A stretch of DNA of 64,000 nucleotides from Gavia stellata (Eukaryota > Chordata > Aves > Gaviiformes > Gaviidae), in NCBI RefSeq assembly GCF_030936135.1, contig NC_082618.1, forward strand, positions 7,785,034-7,849,033, in the 5' to 3' direction. How positions within the stretch are numbered: the stretch's first letter is position 1; each line of letters starts with the position of its first letter. Below are positions 1 through 9,631 of this stretch, one piece after another. Under the pieces are notes generated by a model that saw only the letters and a program-made list of their open reading frames with translations, made no database searches and was not told the DNA's origin. The position numbers and the translations under genes are program-made.

Positions 1-569
1 CGGCCGGGGGGCCACGGCTGCCGGGCCGGTGAACGGGAGGCCCCACACCAGCTCCCACAGAGCGGGGAGGAGCAGCCCCGCAGCCCCCCTCGCCCGCCAC
101 GAGGCCATGGTGGGAGGAGGGTGTCCACACCAACATGGAGGCAGGGACCTGCCGTGGGCAGCGGAGCAAGGTGACGGCGGTGTCCGGCAAGCGCCCAGCC
201 AAGCCCTCCACCCACAGGGTCTCACCAAGAGGGTCCCGTGCCATCCCTGCCGTGCCAGCCGGCGCCAGGGCCGGGCCAGCCCCCGCGCTTGCCCCATGAC
301 GGCGTGGTGCATCGCCTCTGGAAAATGCCAGAGCGGTCAAACCGTTGAGTCATTTGTGCCCAAGATTATCTGTGCAAACAGCCGCCACGATTATTTTTCT
401 TTTTTTATTATCAATTTTTTTTTTTTTTTTTCCCTTTTTCCCTAAGAATGTGGCTCAGACCATGGGGATGAGCAGCTGAAATCTCCGGGGATCAGCGGGA
501 CAATGCCAGAGCACGCATTGTGCTGACAGCTCTACAAACGCTGGCACCAGCTCCCGGCCAGCAGCACCC
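1..569. promoter_or_regulatory. CRYBA1: 5' flanking region of CRYBA1
   Basis: GC-rich flank with no recognisable coding exon. In human, MYO18A lies on this side, but no MYO18A exon is visible here. Visible features are an AP-1-type TGAGTCA at 346-352, an uninterrupted run of 17 T at 415-431, and a TGCTGAC Maf half-site at 521-527, about 80 bases before the expected transcription start. Maf-family sites are typical of lens crystallin promoters. Which of these sites work cannot be told from sequence alone. Confidence 0.6.
521..527 (+). promoter_or_regulatory. Maf half-site (TGCTGAC)
   Basis: TGCTGAC is the half-site of the Maf response element. It lies about 43 bases upstream of the TATA box of a lens crystallin gene. 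L-Maf and c-Maf drive crystallin promoters in birds and mammals, so the location is plausible. A seven-base match is weak evidence alone. Confidence 0.45.
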
Positions 570-577
570 TATAAAAG
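570..577 (+). promoter_or_regulatory. CRYBA1: TATA box of CRYBA1
   Basis: TATAAAAG stands about 30 bases before the expected start of exon 1 (about 600) and 36 bases before the first ATG at 606. TATA boxes are usual in crystallin promoters. The spacing implies a 5' leader of only about 6 bases before the first AUG, a layout that favours leaky scanning to the second AUG. Confidence 0.8.
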
Positions 578-599
578 CTGAGCCGCTGAAGTAGGCAAA

Positions 600-637
600 C
601 ATTACATGGGTGAAGCAGCAGTAACCGCCTGAGCTAG
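600..637 (+). other. CRYBA1: CRYBA1 exon 1, with a disrupted betaA3 start frame
   Basis: The 5' edge is inferred from the TATA position; the 3' edge is the donor at 638 (ag|gtgagt). The ATG at 606 opens a frame of eight codons that ends at TGA 630-632. Read in the frame that joins exon 2, the end of exon 1 gives PPEL and continues into exon 2 as DTVPAAK and then M of betaA1. This resembles the mammalian betaA3 arm (ELETLPTTK before M), so the exon itself is right. In that frame, however, a TAA at 622-624 precedes PPEL and no ATG is in frame. One A fewer at 623-624 would restore a 17-residue extension and the family length of 215. Confidence 0.75.
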
Positions 638-1420
638 GTGAGTCCTGAGACCGATTCATACCTCCCCCACCTCGCCCCGGTTCGTGCTTGCTGCCGCCGG
701 CCGGCCAGGCAGACACCCTTCCTCCTGCCCAGTGGCAAATGACACCCAGAGGACCATCGCCGTTCCCCGCGGCAAAAGACAGGCTCACACGTCCCCGCTG
801 GCAGCCAGGGTGGCTGAGAGCCCCTCTACCCTGGGGCACCCCACTCCTGGCACCCACCTGGCCCCGGCCCCCGGCACGGCACACCGGTTGGCATCTTCCA
901 CCATTAGCTGGGGCTATCCATGGGAGCCCACCGTGACTCCCAAGGGAGGCACAGCCGGGGTGCTGGGGCAGGTAGAGGGGAGCAGGCCGGTCTGCTGGAT
1001 GCTGCCGGGTACCGGGCAGCCCATGTCTCCCACTGCAGCTCCCCACTCCAGCTCAGGGGTGTTTTTCCTAGCGATGGCCTGGCCTCAGGGAAGTATAACG
1101 GGGAGCCGGGCACTGTGTCCCAGCGGGCACGCAGGCTCCATGCCACGGCTGGGAGGAGGGAAGGGGCACCGCGGCGGTGAGAAGGGAGCACCCTGCTTTG
1201 GACGTGTCCCGGAGCCCCTCCGCCGTGCCCTCCACCCCATCCTGTGGCTAGCAAGAGGGTTTTGCTGTGCCTGGCATGGCTTGTCCTCAGCAGCAGGGCA
1301 GCTGCCTTCCAACAGGCACCATGGGCGGCGGGCACAGAGTCGTCCCCCAGCCCCAAGAGCAGGCAGCAGGGATGCACAGGGGCATGCTGCAGTGCAAACA
1401 GCTTTTCCTTCCTTCTCCAG

Positions 1421-1485
1421 ACACCGTTCCAGCAGCAAAGATGGCTCAGACAAACCCTCTGCCTGTCCCCATGGGCCCGTGGAAG
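1421..1485 (+). CDS. CRYBA1: CRYBA1 exon 2 (betaA1 start codon at 1441)
   Basis: Acceptor cttctccag ends at 1420 and the donor gtatgt starts at 1486. Bases 1421-1440 belong to the betaA3 extension (TVPAAK after a split D codon). From 1441 the exon encodes [15 protein letters not shown]. It ends in phase 0. Confidence 0.93.
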
Positions 1486-4400
1486 GTATGTCCTCGCACC
1501 CCCTGTATCTCGCCTTTCCCGGTGTGCAGGTGGGGGACAGGGAGAGGGGCAAAGCCAGTCTTCCAGGGCCAGGAAAGCTGCACAGCAGGCAGTGAGGTGG
1601 GGGGAGCACAGGAAGCAAGGCACCCCTGTCCTCTGCCCATGGGAACTTGCCTCTTGGCTGCTCAAACACCTTCCGGGTGTTTTTCATAAGCCTCTCTGCA
1701 GCACCCTGGCCCCGCCATGCCCTGCTCTTACCAGTCGTCCTGTGCCAGGCAGTCACAGCAGTCCCCAAAAGCCACACGCTGTTATTTGCCCTCTGTCAGT
1801 GCAGGCAGGCTGGCAGGGCGGGCAGGCACGAGGGCTGCAAAGGGGGCGGTGGGCACGACAGAGCAAGGTGGGGAGCAGCCCTGAGGGGTCTGGCAACAGC
1901 TCCGGAGACACAGTTTGAGCAGGGAGCCGAGAGGGAGAAGAGCACGTGCGCAAGTGGGGCGCACCCCGCCAAAGCCTGGAGCTGTCGTGGGAGAGGAGAG
2001 CATCAGCTGCAGCCCCCCGGGGAATTCCCCTCGTCCTTTCCCCCGTTAATCCTCTTTGCCCTAGAGCATTCGGAGCAGAGGCCAGGAGAACCGCCAACCA
2101 CAGCCCTGCCACCCGCCCGTCCCAGAACGGCTCCGCTCCTCTCTCCGGACGGCACCGCTGCCCCGGGAACTGATCTCCGCAGGGGTGAGCAGGAGAGCGG
2201 AGCGGGGGCCGGCATTTGGCTCCCCTGACACCAAGGCAGGGCGCCGCGGGGCCACCAGTGCAGGGATGCGCAGAGGCATGCGGGGCTGCGTCCCAGCCTA
2301 GAGGGGTGCCCAGTGCAGCCTCCGCTGGCTCTTCCCCGGATGGAGCGCGATCCTCGGTCTCGAAGAGGCGCTGAATCGCCTGGGGCTGCTGCCAGGCAGT
2401 TCCCAACTCGGCAGCTCACTCTCCGTTCCAGATCACCGTGTACGACCAAGAAAACTTCCAGGGCAAGAGGATGGAGTTCACGTCGGCCTGTCCAAACATC
2501 ATGGAATGTGGCTTCGACAACATTCGCTCCGTGAAGGTGGAGTGTGGCGCGTGAGTACCCGGCAGCCAGTGGTGGGGACGCTTTCCTGGGCGGGCTGGCG
2601 GGGCAAGGGGTGCCTGAGCGTGGAGCGAGGCCAGCTGTCGTCGCTGTGTTTAGCTGGAGCCAAGCACCGCAGCCAGGGGAAGCCAGGCACAGCGGATCTC
2701 ACCCTGCCAGGGTAGAGCAGCCAACCCTGGGCAGCACTGACACCAACGCAGGGCCAGAGGACAGCAGCAGCGCCTTTGGCATCATCTGAAACTGCCTCCC
2801 GCAGCCTGGGAGCAGCCAGGTTTGGAGCTCCCCAGTGCCCCACAGGGACGCTGCCCAAGGGTGCAGCAAAGATCGGTGCTCGCTGAGCGGCTTTTGAGCT
2901 CAGCCTGGTCCCCATCCGCCTGTGTAGCTCCATGAAGCACCTTGCCTAGAGAACCATTTTTCTTGCCCCAGGGCCCAGCCCTGCTCTGCCCAGTGCTCTC
3001 CCCACACCATGCAGCTCCCCAGGGCCAGAGCAGAGCCTTCACGCAGCCTGCGCTGGGCTGCCTCAGTTGCTGATAGGTAGGGAGCAGAGCCCAGCTTCTC
3101 CCTGTGCGCAGGAATCTTCCCTGGCACAGGCAAGACATCTCCTGAGCTGCCCTGAGACGCTGTGTGTAAGGAGCGGTCCCCACGGCTAGCATCCCGCTGG
3201 GGCCGGGGAAGCAGACAAGATAGATTTGCACTGCTATATTTAGTATTTGTAATGCTAATGGGATTACAGCGGCATGCATGCTCACGCCGTAATCAGCTCA
3301 CTGCTCCAGTTGACGTGTTCCTAATCAGGCTGGTCACCTTTCATGGGAGGGGAGGCTGACTGCGGGACACGGGATCGGGACTGAGTTTGGGTCAGTGGCA
3401 AGAGGCCCTCGACCCCCCCGGCTCAGCATGCCCCTCAGCGCCCCGCGTACCCCGTAAGCAGGGGGTCTGTGGGCTGCACAGCCTCAGCCCTTCCAGCCCT
3501 CAGCCCAGCCTCTGCCTCCACGCTCAGCTGCGGCTGTCCTGTCCCCAGTCCCTGTAAGGGGACGTCCCCAGGAGAGGTCCCCACCCTGGGGACGGGCACT
3601 GGGCAACAGTGTGGGCAACACCAGGGCTTGCAAAATGTGTCCTGCAGGGTGGAGGCATCTCTCTCACCTCTCCTTGTTTGTTTTCAGCAGAGGGGGACCC
3701 AGAAAGGGGAAAGGCAACAGGCTCCTGCCCTGCCCAGAGCCAGATGGGTTCTGCCTGGTTTGAGTATTAGGAATTCAGGTCTTTCCAGCTCTGCCGGGTT
3801 GTAATTGGGAAACAAGTAAGAAATGAGGCCTTTGGGAGAGAAGGGCAGCTGGGGGTGTCCTGCGGCATCCCAACGTGATGCCGATCTGCGTAAATAACCA
3901 CAGAGCAGTTAGGGGAAAGGGAGCCACCCTCGCAGGCTGGGCCCCTTGAGGGAGGGACCCCATCAGCCGCCACAGCCAGGGGATGCCGGCGCTGCCATGC
4001 GGGCTGCCTCCCAGGCACCAGACGCGGTTACACATCCAGTACCGCTTCCTTTCCTCCCGGACTTGTGGGCAGAAGCCAGACCCCAACCTCCTCCTCGCAC
4101 CTACATCTGTGCCCCGGTGCCAGCCCCGAGCAGGAGGCCCAGAGCTGCTGCAGGAAGCCCTGGCAGCCCTTGCTCTGTTTTTGCAGCTGGGTCGGTTATG
4201 AGCACACCGGCTTCTGCGGGCAGCAGTTCATCCTGGAGAGGGGAGAGTACCCACGCTGGGACGCCTGGAGCGGCAGCAACGCCTACCACATTGAGCGCCT
4301 GATGTCCTTCCGCCCCGTCTGCTCCGCTGTGAGTGTCCTGGCTCCAACGGAGCTCTCGTGTCTCTGATCCCATTAAAATGTCGCAGGCAATAGCACCAGG

Positions 4401-5292
4401 CCAAGGGAGTGAGGTTAGGAAGGGCAAACACAGCCATGCCAGGGGCTCTGTGGGTGTCAGAGGCTCCTCAAGGTGGGCTCAGCTCTTCACCCCCACACCC
4501 AGCAGGATTTTCTCTTTCTGCCCTGTTTTCCAAAACTTTTAAGGGAACTTCTGGGCCAGCTGTACGTGCTCAGAGCTGGGGGACAGCCAGCCTGAGACGG
4601 TAGCCGTGGCATAGCTGCCACTGACACCTCCCAGGCCAACCCCTGCCCCATCCTGGCTGAGCACCTCCACACATCTGGGCTTTGGGAAAAGCAGGCTCCC
4701 CCACCCCAAAAAAAAACCAGCCCAGGGTCTGAACACCTCCCTCTCCAGGAAATGCTCCAAGCAATGCCACAGGGAGGGACAGCCATCACCCCACCATCCC
4801 CATCCACGCCAGGGAGAGAGCACTGCCTCCCTCTCACCCCCTGCTCTTCCCCCCCCAGAATCACAAGGAATCCAAGATCACCATCTTCGAGAAAGACAAC
4901 TTCATCGGCCGCCAGTGGGAGATAAGCGACGACTACCCCTCGCTGCAAGCCATGGGCTGGGCCAACAACGAAGTGGGCTCCATGAAGATCCAGTGTGGCG
5001 CGTGAGTGATGGGCAAAGGGCCACGAGCAGCAGAACACACCGCTGCCATCGCTGTGCTACCACAGCTGGAGGGGGGACACCCTGTAACCCCCTTGCTTAC
5101 CTCTTTTTCCCCCTTCGGCCGCCTGACGACTCCTTTTCTTCCAGCTGGGTTTGCTACCAGTACCCCGGGTACCGTGGCTACCAGTACATCCTGGAGTCCG
5201 ACCACCACGGAGGAGACTACAAGCACTGGAGAGAGTGGGGTTCGCACGCCCAGACCTCCCAGATCCAATCCATCCGGCGTGTCCAGCAGTAG
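1441..5292 (+). CDS. CRYBA1: Beta-crystallin A3/A1, betaA1 form (spliced: 1441-1485, 2432-2550, 4187-4328, 4859-5001, 5145-5292)
   Basis: A soluble structural protein of lens fibre cells that assembles with other beta-crystallins to give the lens its refractive index. The five coding exons total 597 nt, giving 198 residues plus stop, the usual betaA1 length. All junctions are GT-AG and keep frame. Residues 1-15 form the N-terminal arm; exons 3, 4, 5 and 6 each encode one Greek-key motif (about 16-55, 55-102, 103-149 and 150-198), the one-motif-per-exon plan of beta-crystallins. The sequence is nearly collinear with mammalian CRYBA1 (for example [20 protein letters not shown] and [20 protein letters not shown]). 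It has cysteines in VECGA and IQCGA where I recall serine in human. The ATG at 1441 has A at -3 and G at +4, a strong context. Confidence 0.97.
2432..2550 (+). CDS. CRYBA1: CRYBA1 exon 3, Greek-key motif 1
   Basis: 119 nt between the acceptor ccgttccag and the donor gtgagt at 2551. It encodes [16 protein letters not shown] through VKVECGA, with the aromatic and glycine positions of a Greek-key motif. Ends in phase 2. Confidence 0.97.
4187..4328 (+). CDS. CRYBA1: CRYBA1 exon 4, Greek-key motif 2
   Basis: 142 nt after the acceptor tttttgcag, with donor gtgagt at 4329. It encodes [20 protein letters not shown] and continues to FRPVCSA, completing the N-terminal domain. Ends in phase 0. Confidence 0.97.
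4859..5001 (+). CDS. CRYBA1: CRYBA1 exon 5, inter-domain link and Greek-key motif 3
   Basis: 143 nt after the acceptor ccccccag, with donor gtgagt at 5002. It begins with the connecting peptide NHKES, then [20 protein letters not shown], and ends with MKIQCGA. Ends in phase 2. Confidence 0.97.
5145..5292 (+). CDS. CRYBA1: CRYBA1 exon 6, Greek-key motif 4 and stop
   Basis: 148 coding nt after the acceptor ttcttccag. It encodes [20 protein letters not shown] and runs on to SIRRVQQ, then TAG at 5290-5292. The C-terminal RRVQQ matches the family end (RRIQQ in mammals, from memory). Confidence 0.97.
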
Positions 5293-5470
5293 CTCCCCAC
5301 TTTCCAGTACATCTCTGCAAGGTTTCTAAAGCTCACCGGCTCCCTTTTGGTGCTAATACTCCCCTCCTGAAATAACCACCCCTTCTTGTACTGCAACTGC
5401 TTATGGAACAACACTCCCAAACGGTACCAACTGCCACAATTGCCAATAAATGTGACTGAAAGAAAAAGAT
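5293..5470 (+). terminator. CRYBA1: CRYBA1 3' UTR and poly(A) signal
   Basis: A short 3' UTR with AATAAA at 5445-5450, 152 bases after the stop codon. Cleavage is expected about 15-25 bases later. A GT-rich stretch at 5480-5505 (ggtgggtgtttgctgttgtg) fits the downstream element. Confidence 0.88.
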
Positions 5471-5475
5471 AAACC

Positions 5476-5914
5476 AGCTTGGTGGGTGTTTGCTGTTGTG
5501 TTTGGGCTTGAAGTCACACATCCCCATCCCAGCAGCAGGGACCAGACTCTTCCCTGCCCAGTTTAACCAGGACTGAAGCCCGGTGGGGCTCACACCAAGG
5601 CACGTTCATCCCCCGACTGTCGCACGCACAAACACAGCAGCCAAATCCTTGGTGGCCACAGCTCTGCAGCCGCGTGGCTTTCTTTCCTCCCTGCCCTCCC
5701 TTTCCCCAGTCAAGGTAGAGGATATTGCACTCCTGGCCCCTCGCCCCGCCAGCACCGGGCACCCACGTACGCACAGCCACCCGCGCCCCGCTGCTCGTGG
5801 GCTTTGCGGGCAGTGCCGCCAGACCTGAGGGACCAAAAGTCGGTCGGTGGCCACGCAGCATCCCCGGGGCCAAGGGATGCTCCCTGAGAGCGCAAAAAAG
5901 AAAGTCACACTGAC
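5476..5914. other. Gap between the convergent CRYBA1 and NUFIP2 3' ends
   Basis: About 440 bases between the two predicted cleavage sites. Apart from the CRYBA1 downstream element at the left edge and the NUFIP2 downstream GT-rich element (on the minus strand, about 5900-5925) at the right edge, I see no gene or repeat here. Confidence 0.6.
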
Positions 5915-5933
5915 ACCCACAAACTTTAAAATT

Positions 5934-5939
5934 TTTATT
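5934..5939 (-). terminator. NUFIP2: Distal poly(A) signal of NUFIP2
   Basis: AATAAA on the minus strand (TTTATT on plus). About 10-30 bases downstream on the minus strand is a GT-rich stretch, so this is a complete polyadenylation site facing CRYBA1. It is the last good signal before the CRYBA1 3' end. Confidence 0.75.
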
Positions 5940-8479
5940 CAACAATTTACATCACTTATTGTCTGTCTTAACGTATTCGATCTACACAAATTTCTTTTTT
6001 TTCCTGATAAAATAATAAAATTTGGATAAATTTTGAAGACCTGTTGGTGCAGAATAAACAAAATTTCAGGTAACTTTTTTTTTTTTTTAAACATTTAGTG
6101 TGAAGTATGACATCATTGGTAAAGATACATCATGCCATTACAGCTCATGGACATTACCTATCCTTACAGTCCGTGACATCACTCATACCAGCGCAAGGGG
6201 CTGCGCCAGACACAGCTACAGCAGGTATTACACTAACTCTTCTAGCCACCCTCTCACGACCGGGAAAATGCCTACACTTTTCCAGCTGGGCACACAGAGT
6301 GCATTAACCTAATCGGAAATACCAGGGAGGGAGAAGGAAACAAAGACTACCTTTACCGATCCGTGTGGTCGCACACTACAACATCGACAACAAAGAGGGG
6401 CTGCCCCTCTCCGCGGGTCAGAGGTAATTCAGCTCCTGAGCAGGTAGAGCACAACCCCTCGCGGCGATTTTAATACACACCAGGAAACCGAACGAAATGA
6501 GAACTTATTGACGGGGTGGGGGGGGCAGGAGAGGAGACGGCTCCGGCCCCAGCTCGGAGTTGAAGCGCGCGGTTGTGTTTCGCACCGCCCTTAACACTGA
6601 AATATTCAGGGGAGGGGGGAGAGAGGGGCAACTGTCCCCCCAGTAAACAAGTTGAGGACCTTCAGAGGCTTGCAAGCCGCTGAAGGTGTGTAAGTACACG
6701 TGTGATGGTAGATAGAAAAGCAGCCCTGTTCTGTATGAAAAAAAGCTGTCAAGTTAGTACAAATTTCTGCCATGGCAAAGGGAACACGAGGAGAAAGCTG
6801 TCAGGGTCCTTCTCCCGTCACAGAATCCCGACTCTCCTGCACAAAGGCTCTGGGCTAAGCAACAAGTTTCCAAAGGTGGTACCTACAACCCAATGCACCC
6901 GACTCACGAAAACAAAACCAAAATAAAGCTCTTGCCCCGGAGACCGGTGGGAGCCCACCCTCCGCTCCATGGGCCATGAACTACAGCCCCCGCAGCGGGG
7001 ACAGCGAGGAAGCCCGTCCCTCCCGCTTCACAGCGAGAATACACAACAGTAGGGTCTCTCTTCTGCGGATGTTGTCATTAGAAGCCTCAAGTTTGCCCAC
7101 GCCACCAGCCTGCAACGCGGCTGACCGATCTCCATCCCCTCCTCAAAGCTGCTTCGCGTGGGGCCGAGCCGCACGCTCCCCGTCCCCATCGCCACCCGCA
7201 CGCCCGGCGGGGCGCCGGTGGGTACCACCACCGCGCTCTCGACCAGAGGAAAAAAGGGCACTCATTCATCTGACAGTACGAAGTGTATCTGAAACACAAG
7301 CCAGCAGACCTCGCTCCCTCCAATTCAATTACTAAAGTAGGCTCTTTAAAATAAAAAAATAATATATATATTTATATAGCTATACAGAGAGATACAGAGA
7401 AAGCAAAGGAGAGAGATAGGCTACTAAAAAAATCAAGAAGCGCCAGTTTTCTGCTACAGCTGTCAGCAAAGAACTGTCACCTTACATCATACCCTCTGAG
7501 ATGGTGAAGATAATGCAGGCAATGACAGCACAGGAATGCAAAAGAGGGCAGATAAGTCACTTCTGGTAATGAGACACAAATTAAACTTTCAAAACATGTG
7601 CATAGCTTTATTCATCTGCTTCAAACTAACCTTTTCACGGAGCTTCAGCGAAACCCGAGTGTGCAAAATGCATTTCTAAAAAATAATGCAAGCAAGCTTT
7701 CACATTTACAGTGGCAGAAGTACAGAAAGACTCGGACAGAAATCACACATTGGGGCAAGTGAGTCGGGAGAGAGATGAAGAGACAAGAATTGCACAGCTT
7801 CGTATTCTGAGTCACTGACTGCAAACAAGCATTTCTATTTTGTTAACTTTAAGCAAGGTGTGTTTACTTCTCCTTTACAAAAAAACTGAAAAAACCCCAC
7901 AGTAACAAGAACCACAACCTGGAAGGGAATAAATCCCCTGGGTAACGGGGTCCCTGGCGCCGCAGAGAGCCCTAACTCCAGAGCAAAGCCGGTTCCAGAC
8001 CTTCACTTGTTTTCGCTTTGCAGGCAAAGCATGGCAACGCTCATTTTTGTCCGCAGGAGAACAGCAAAGCAGCTTCTCTTTCTCTCCCCCCAACTCCCCT
8101 CCAAAGTCACAGACAACAGCTCGTGTTAGGAAAGGAAAGGTGCCACCCCACAGGACATCGTCCCCAAACTGTAAGACAGCCACTACGCAGGCTCGAGTCC
8201 AAGTCTCATTTCGATCCGCTGGGTCACCGGGACAGTGACGAACCCTCGACTGTAGATGGGGCACGGTCATCGTGCTGCCAGGCAGGAGCCCGGCCGTCCC
8301 ACGCCACGTCCCAGCAGCTCGCACGCCACTACAAACTCTCTTCAGCAAGACTAAGCACACACGCAAGGCACATTTAGTCAGATGTACACACACACGTGTG
8401 TGTCAAAAAGCAAACGCTGGCTAAAAAGAAAAGGATGCTGGATAAACTAATTAAACAGGCAGAGAGTTCTGGCCTATGG

Positions 8480-8487
8480 TATTTACA
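8480..8487 (-). promoter_or_regulatory. Second Pumilio response element in the NUFIP2 3' UTR
   Basis: The minus strand reads TGTAAATA, the same eight bases as the site at 9631-9624. Confidence 0.45.
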
Positions 8488-9623
8488 TGCTATTTTCCAG
8501 GCAGTTGTAATCCCCGAGTGTTTTTCCTACACGACTTCAGAACTTTCTTACTCTTCCCTCGCTTTACAGAGGTACTTTATTTTCCTAAAGGATCTTCTAT
8601 AAATAGTCAAGTGAATTCCCTTTTTTCCCCTCCAGTGAACTCCTCCTTCACGGTACGCACCCCCCCGCGGTGGTCCAGGTGTGACCCATGAAGACAAGAG
8701 GTTCTGGACCTGCCTGCGCCCCGCGGCAGCACCTCCATGCAACGAGACCTCCCTCCACTACTCCCTAAGCCGTGGGCTTTCACGCCTCAGCCGTCAGGTT
8801 TCGGCCGGGTAGATGGCCTGGCCTCGCTTCTTCCTCAGAATACACCCGACTCGGGGCACCGACCGTTCCCCGGCACCCGAGGGCAGCTGGAGAAGGAGCC
8901 TAGGACTCCCCAGCGCCGCAGGCACGGGTGGGAAGGAGGCCATGCAATCGTTAATACTGCTGGTTAACTTCACATTGAGATAAAGCATTAAAAAGATCTT
9001 TTCGCAGAGATGAGCAATTTCCTTCCATAGAGAGATTCAAACAGAAAACAAAATTTTAAAACCAGAGACGGGATTGAGATTTTTCTACCTTACGAGTTAC
9101 TCAGCATCTTCCCCGCGCCACCAGCCGTGGAGGAAGAAGTTGAAAACCTCAGGGATTTGCACTACCCTTCCAATAGCAGCTTGAGAAAAGGAAGGAGAGG
9201 GAAAAAAAAATAAAACTGCACAGTGTTCTCTCAAGTTAAGAGTTCTCCTTTGCTTGCGTTTGCATAGAAATTCCCGTAGGTCAGCACCAAAATCAGGTAC
9301 ACCCCTCTCCGGCTCCCCCAGTTCCTACGCTACCCGCAGAGTTAGTGGCTGTGTTACAGGAGGGTTCGACTATCCGCAGAGGAACTATATGGTCATGTAA
9401 AAAAAAGTGCATCACACATTCTTGATTTTCAGGGTTACTTATAGCAGCAGCAGCATTAATCCAAGACAATGAACAGTTGTAGATTCATTCTTAAATGCAG
9501 CAACACTTAATGAAATGTCTTCAAGGAAGGTCATAAGAGGGTCCTTCTCAAAAGGATAAAATGAAAATTAGACTATTCAATATAGACAAAAAGGAGATAA
9601 AACAAAAATTAAAGACACAATCT

Positions 9624-9631
9624 TATTTACA
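9624..9631 (-). promoter_or_regulatory. Pumilio response element in the NUFIP2 3' UTR
   Basis: The minus strand reads TGTAAATA, a match to the Pumilio consensus UGUANAUA. A second identical site is at 8487-8480. Relevant only if the long 3' UTR form is made. Confidence 0.45.

Noticed and set aside
684-1665. Long open frames on both strands over CRYBA1 intron 1 and exon 2
   Set aside because: GC-rich intron, no family resemblance, and they cross the well-supported exon 2 in the wrong frame or on the wrong strand.
9355-9375. tRNA B-box-like ggttcgac
   Set aside because: Lacks the remaining B-box bases, has no A-box at the right spacing and no cloverleaf.
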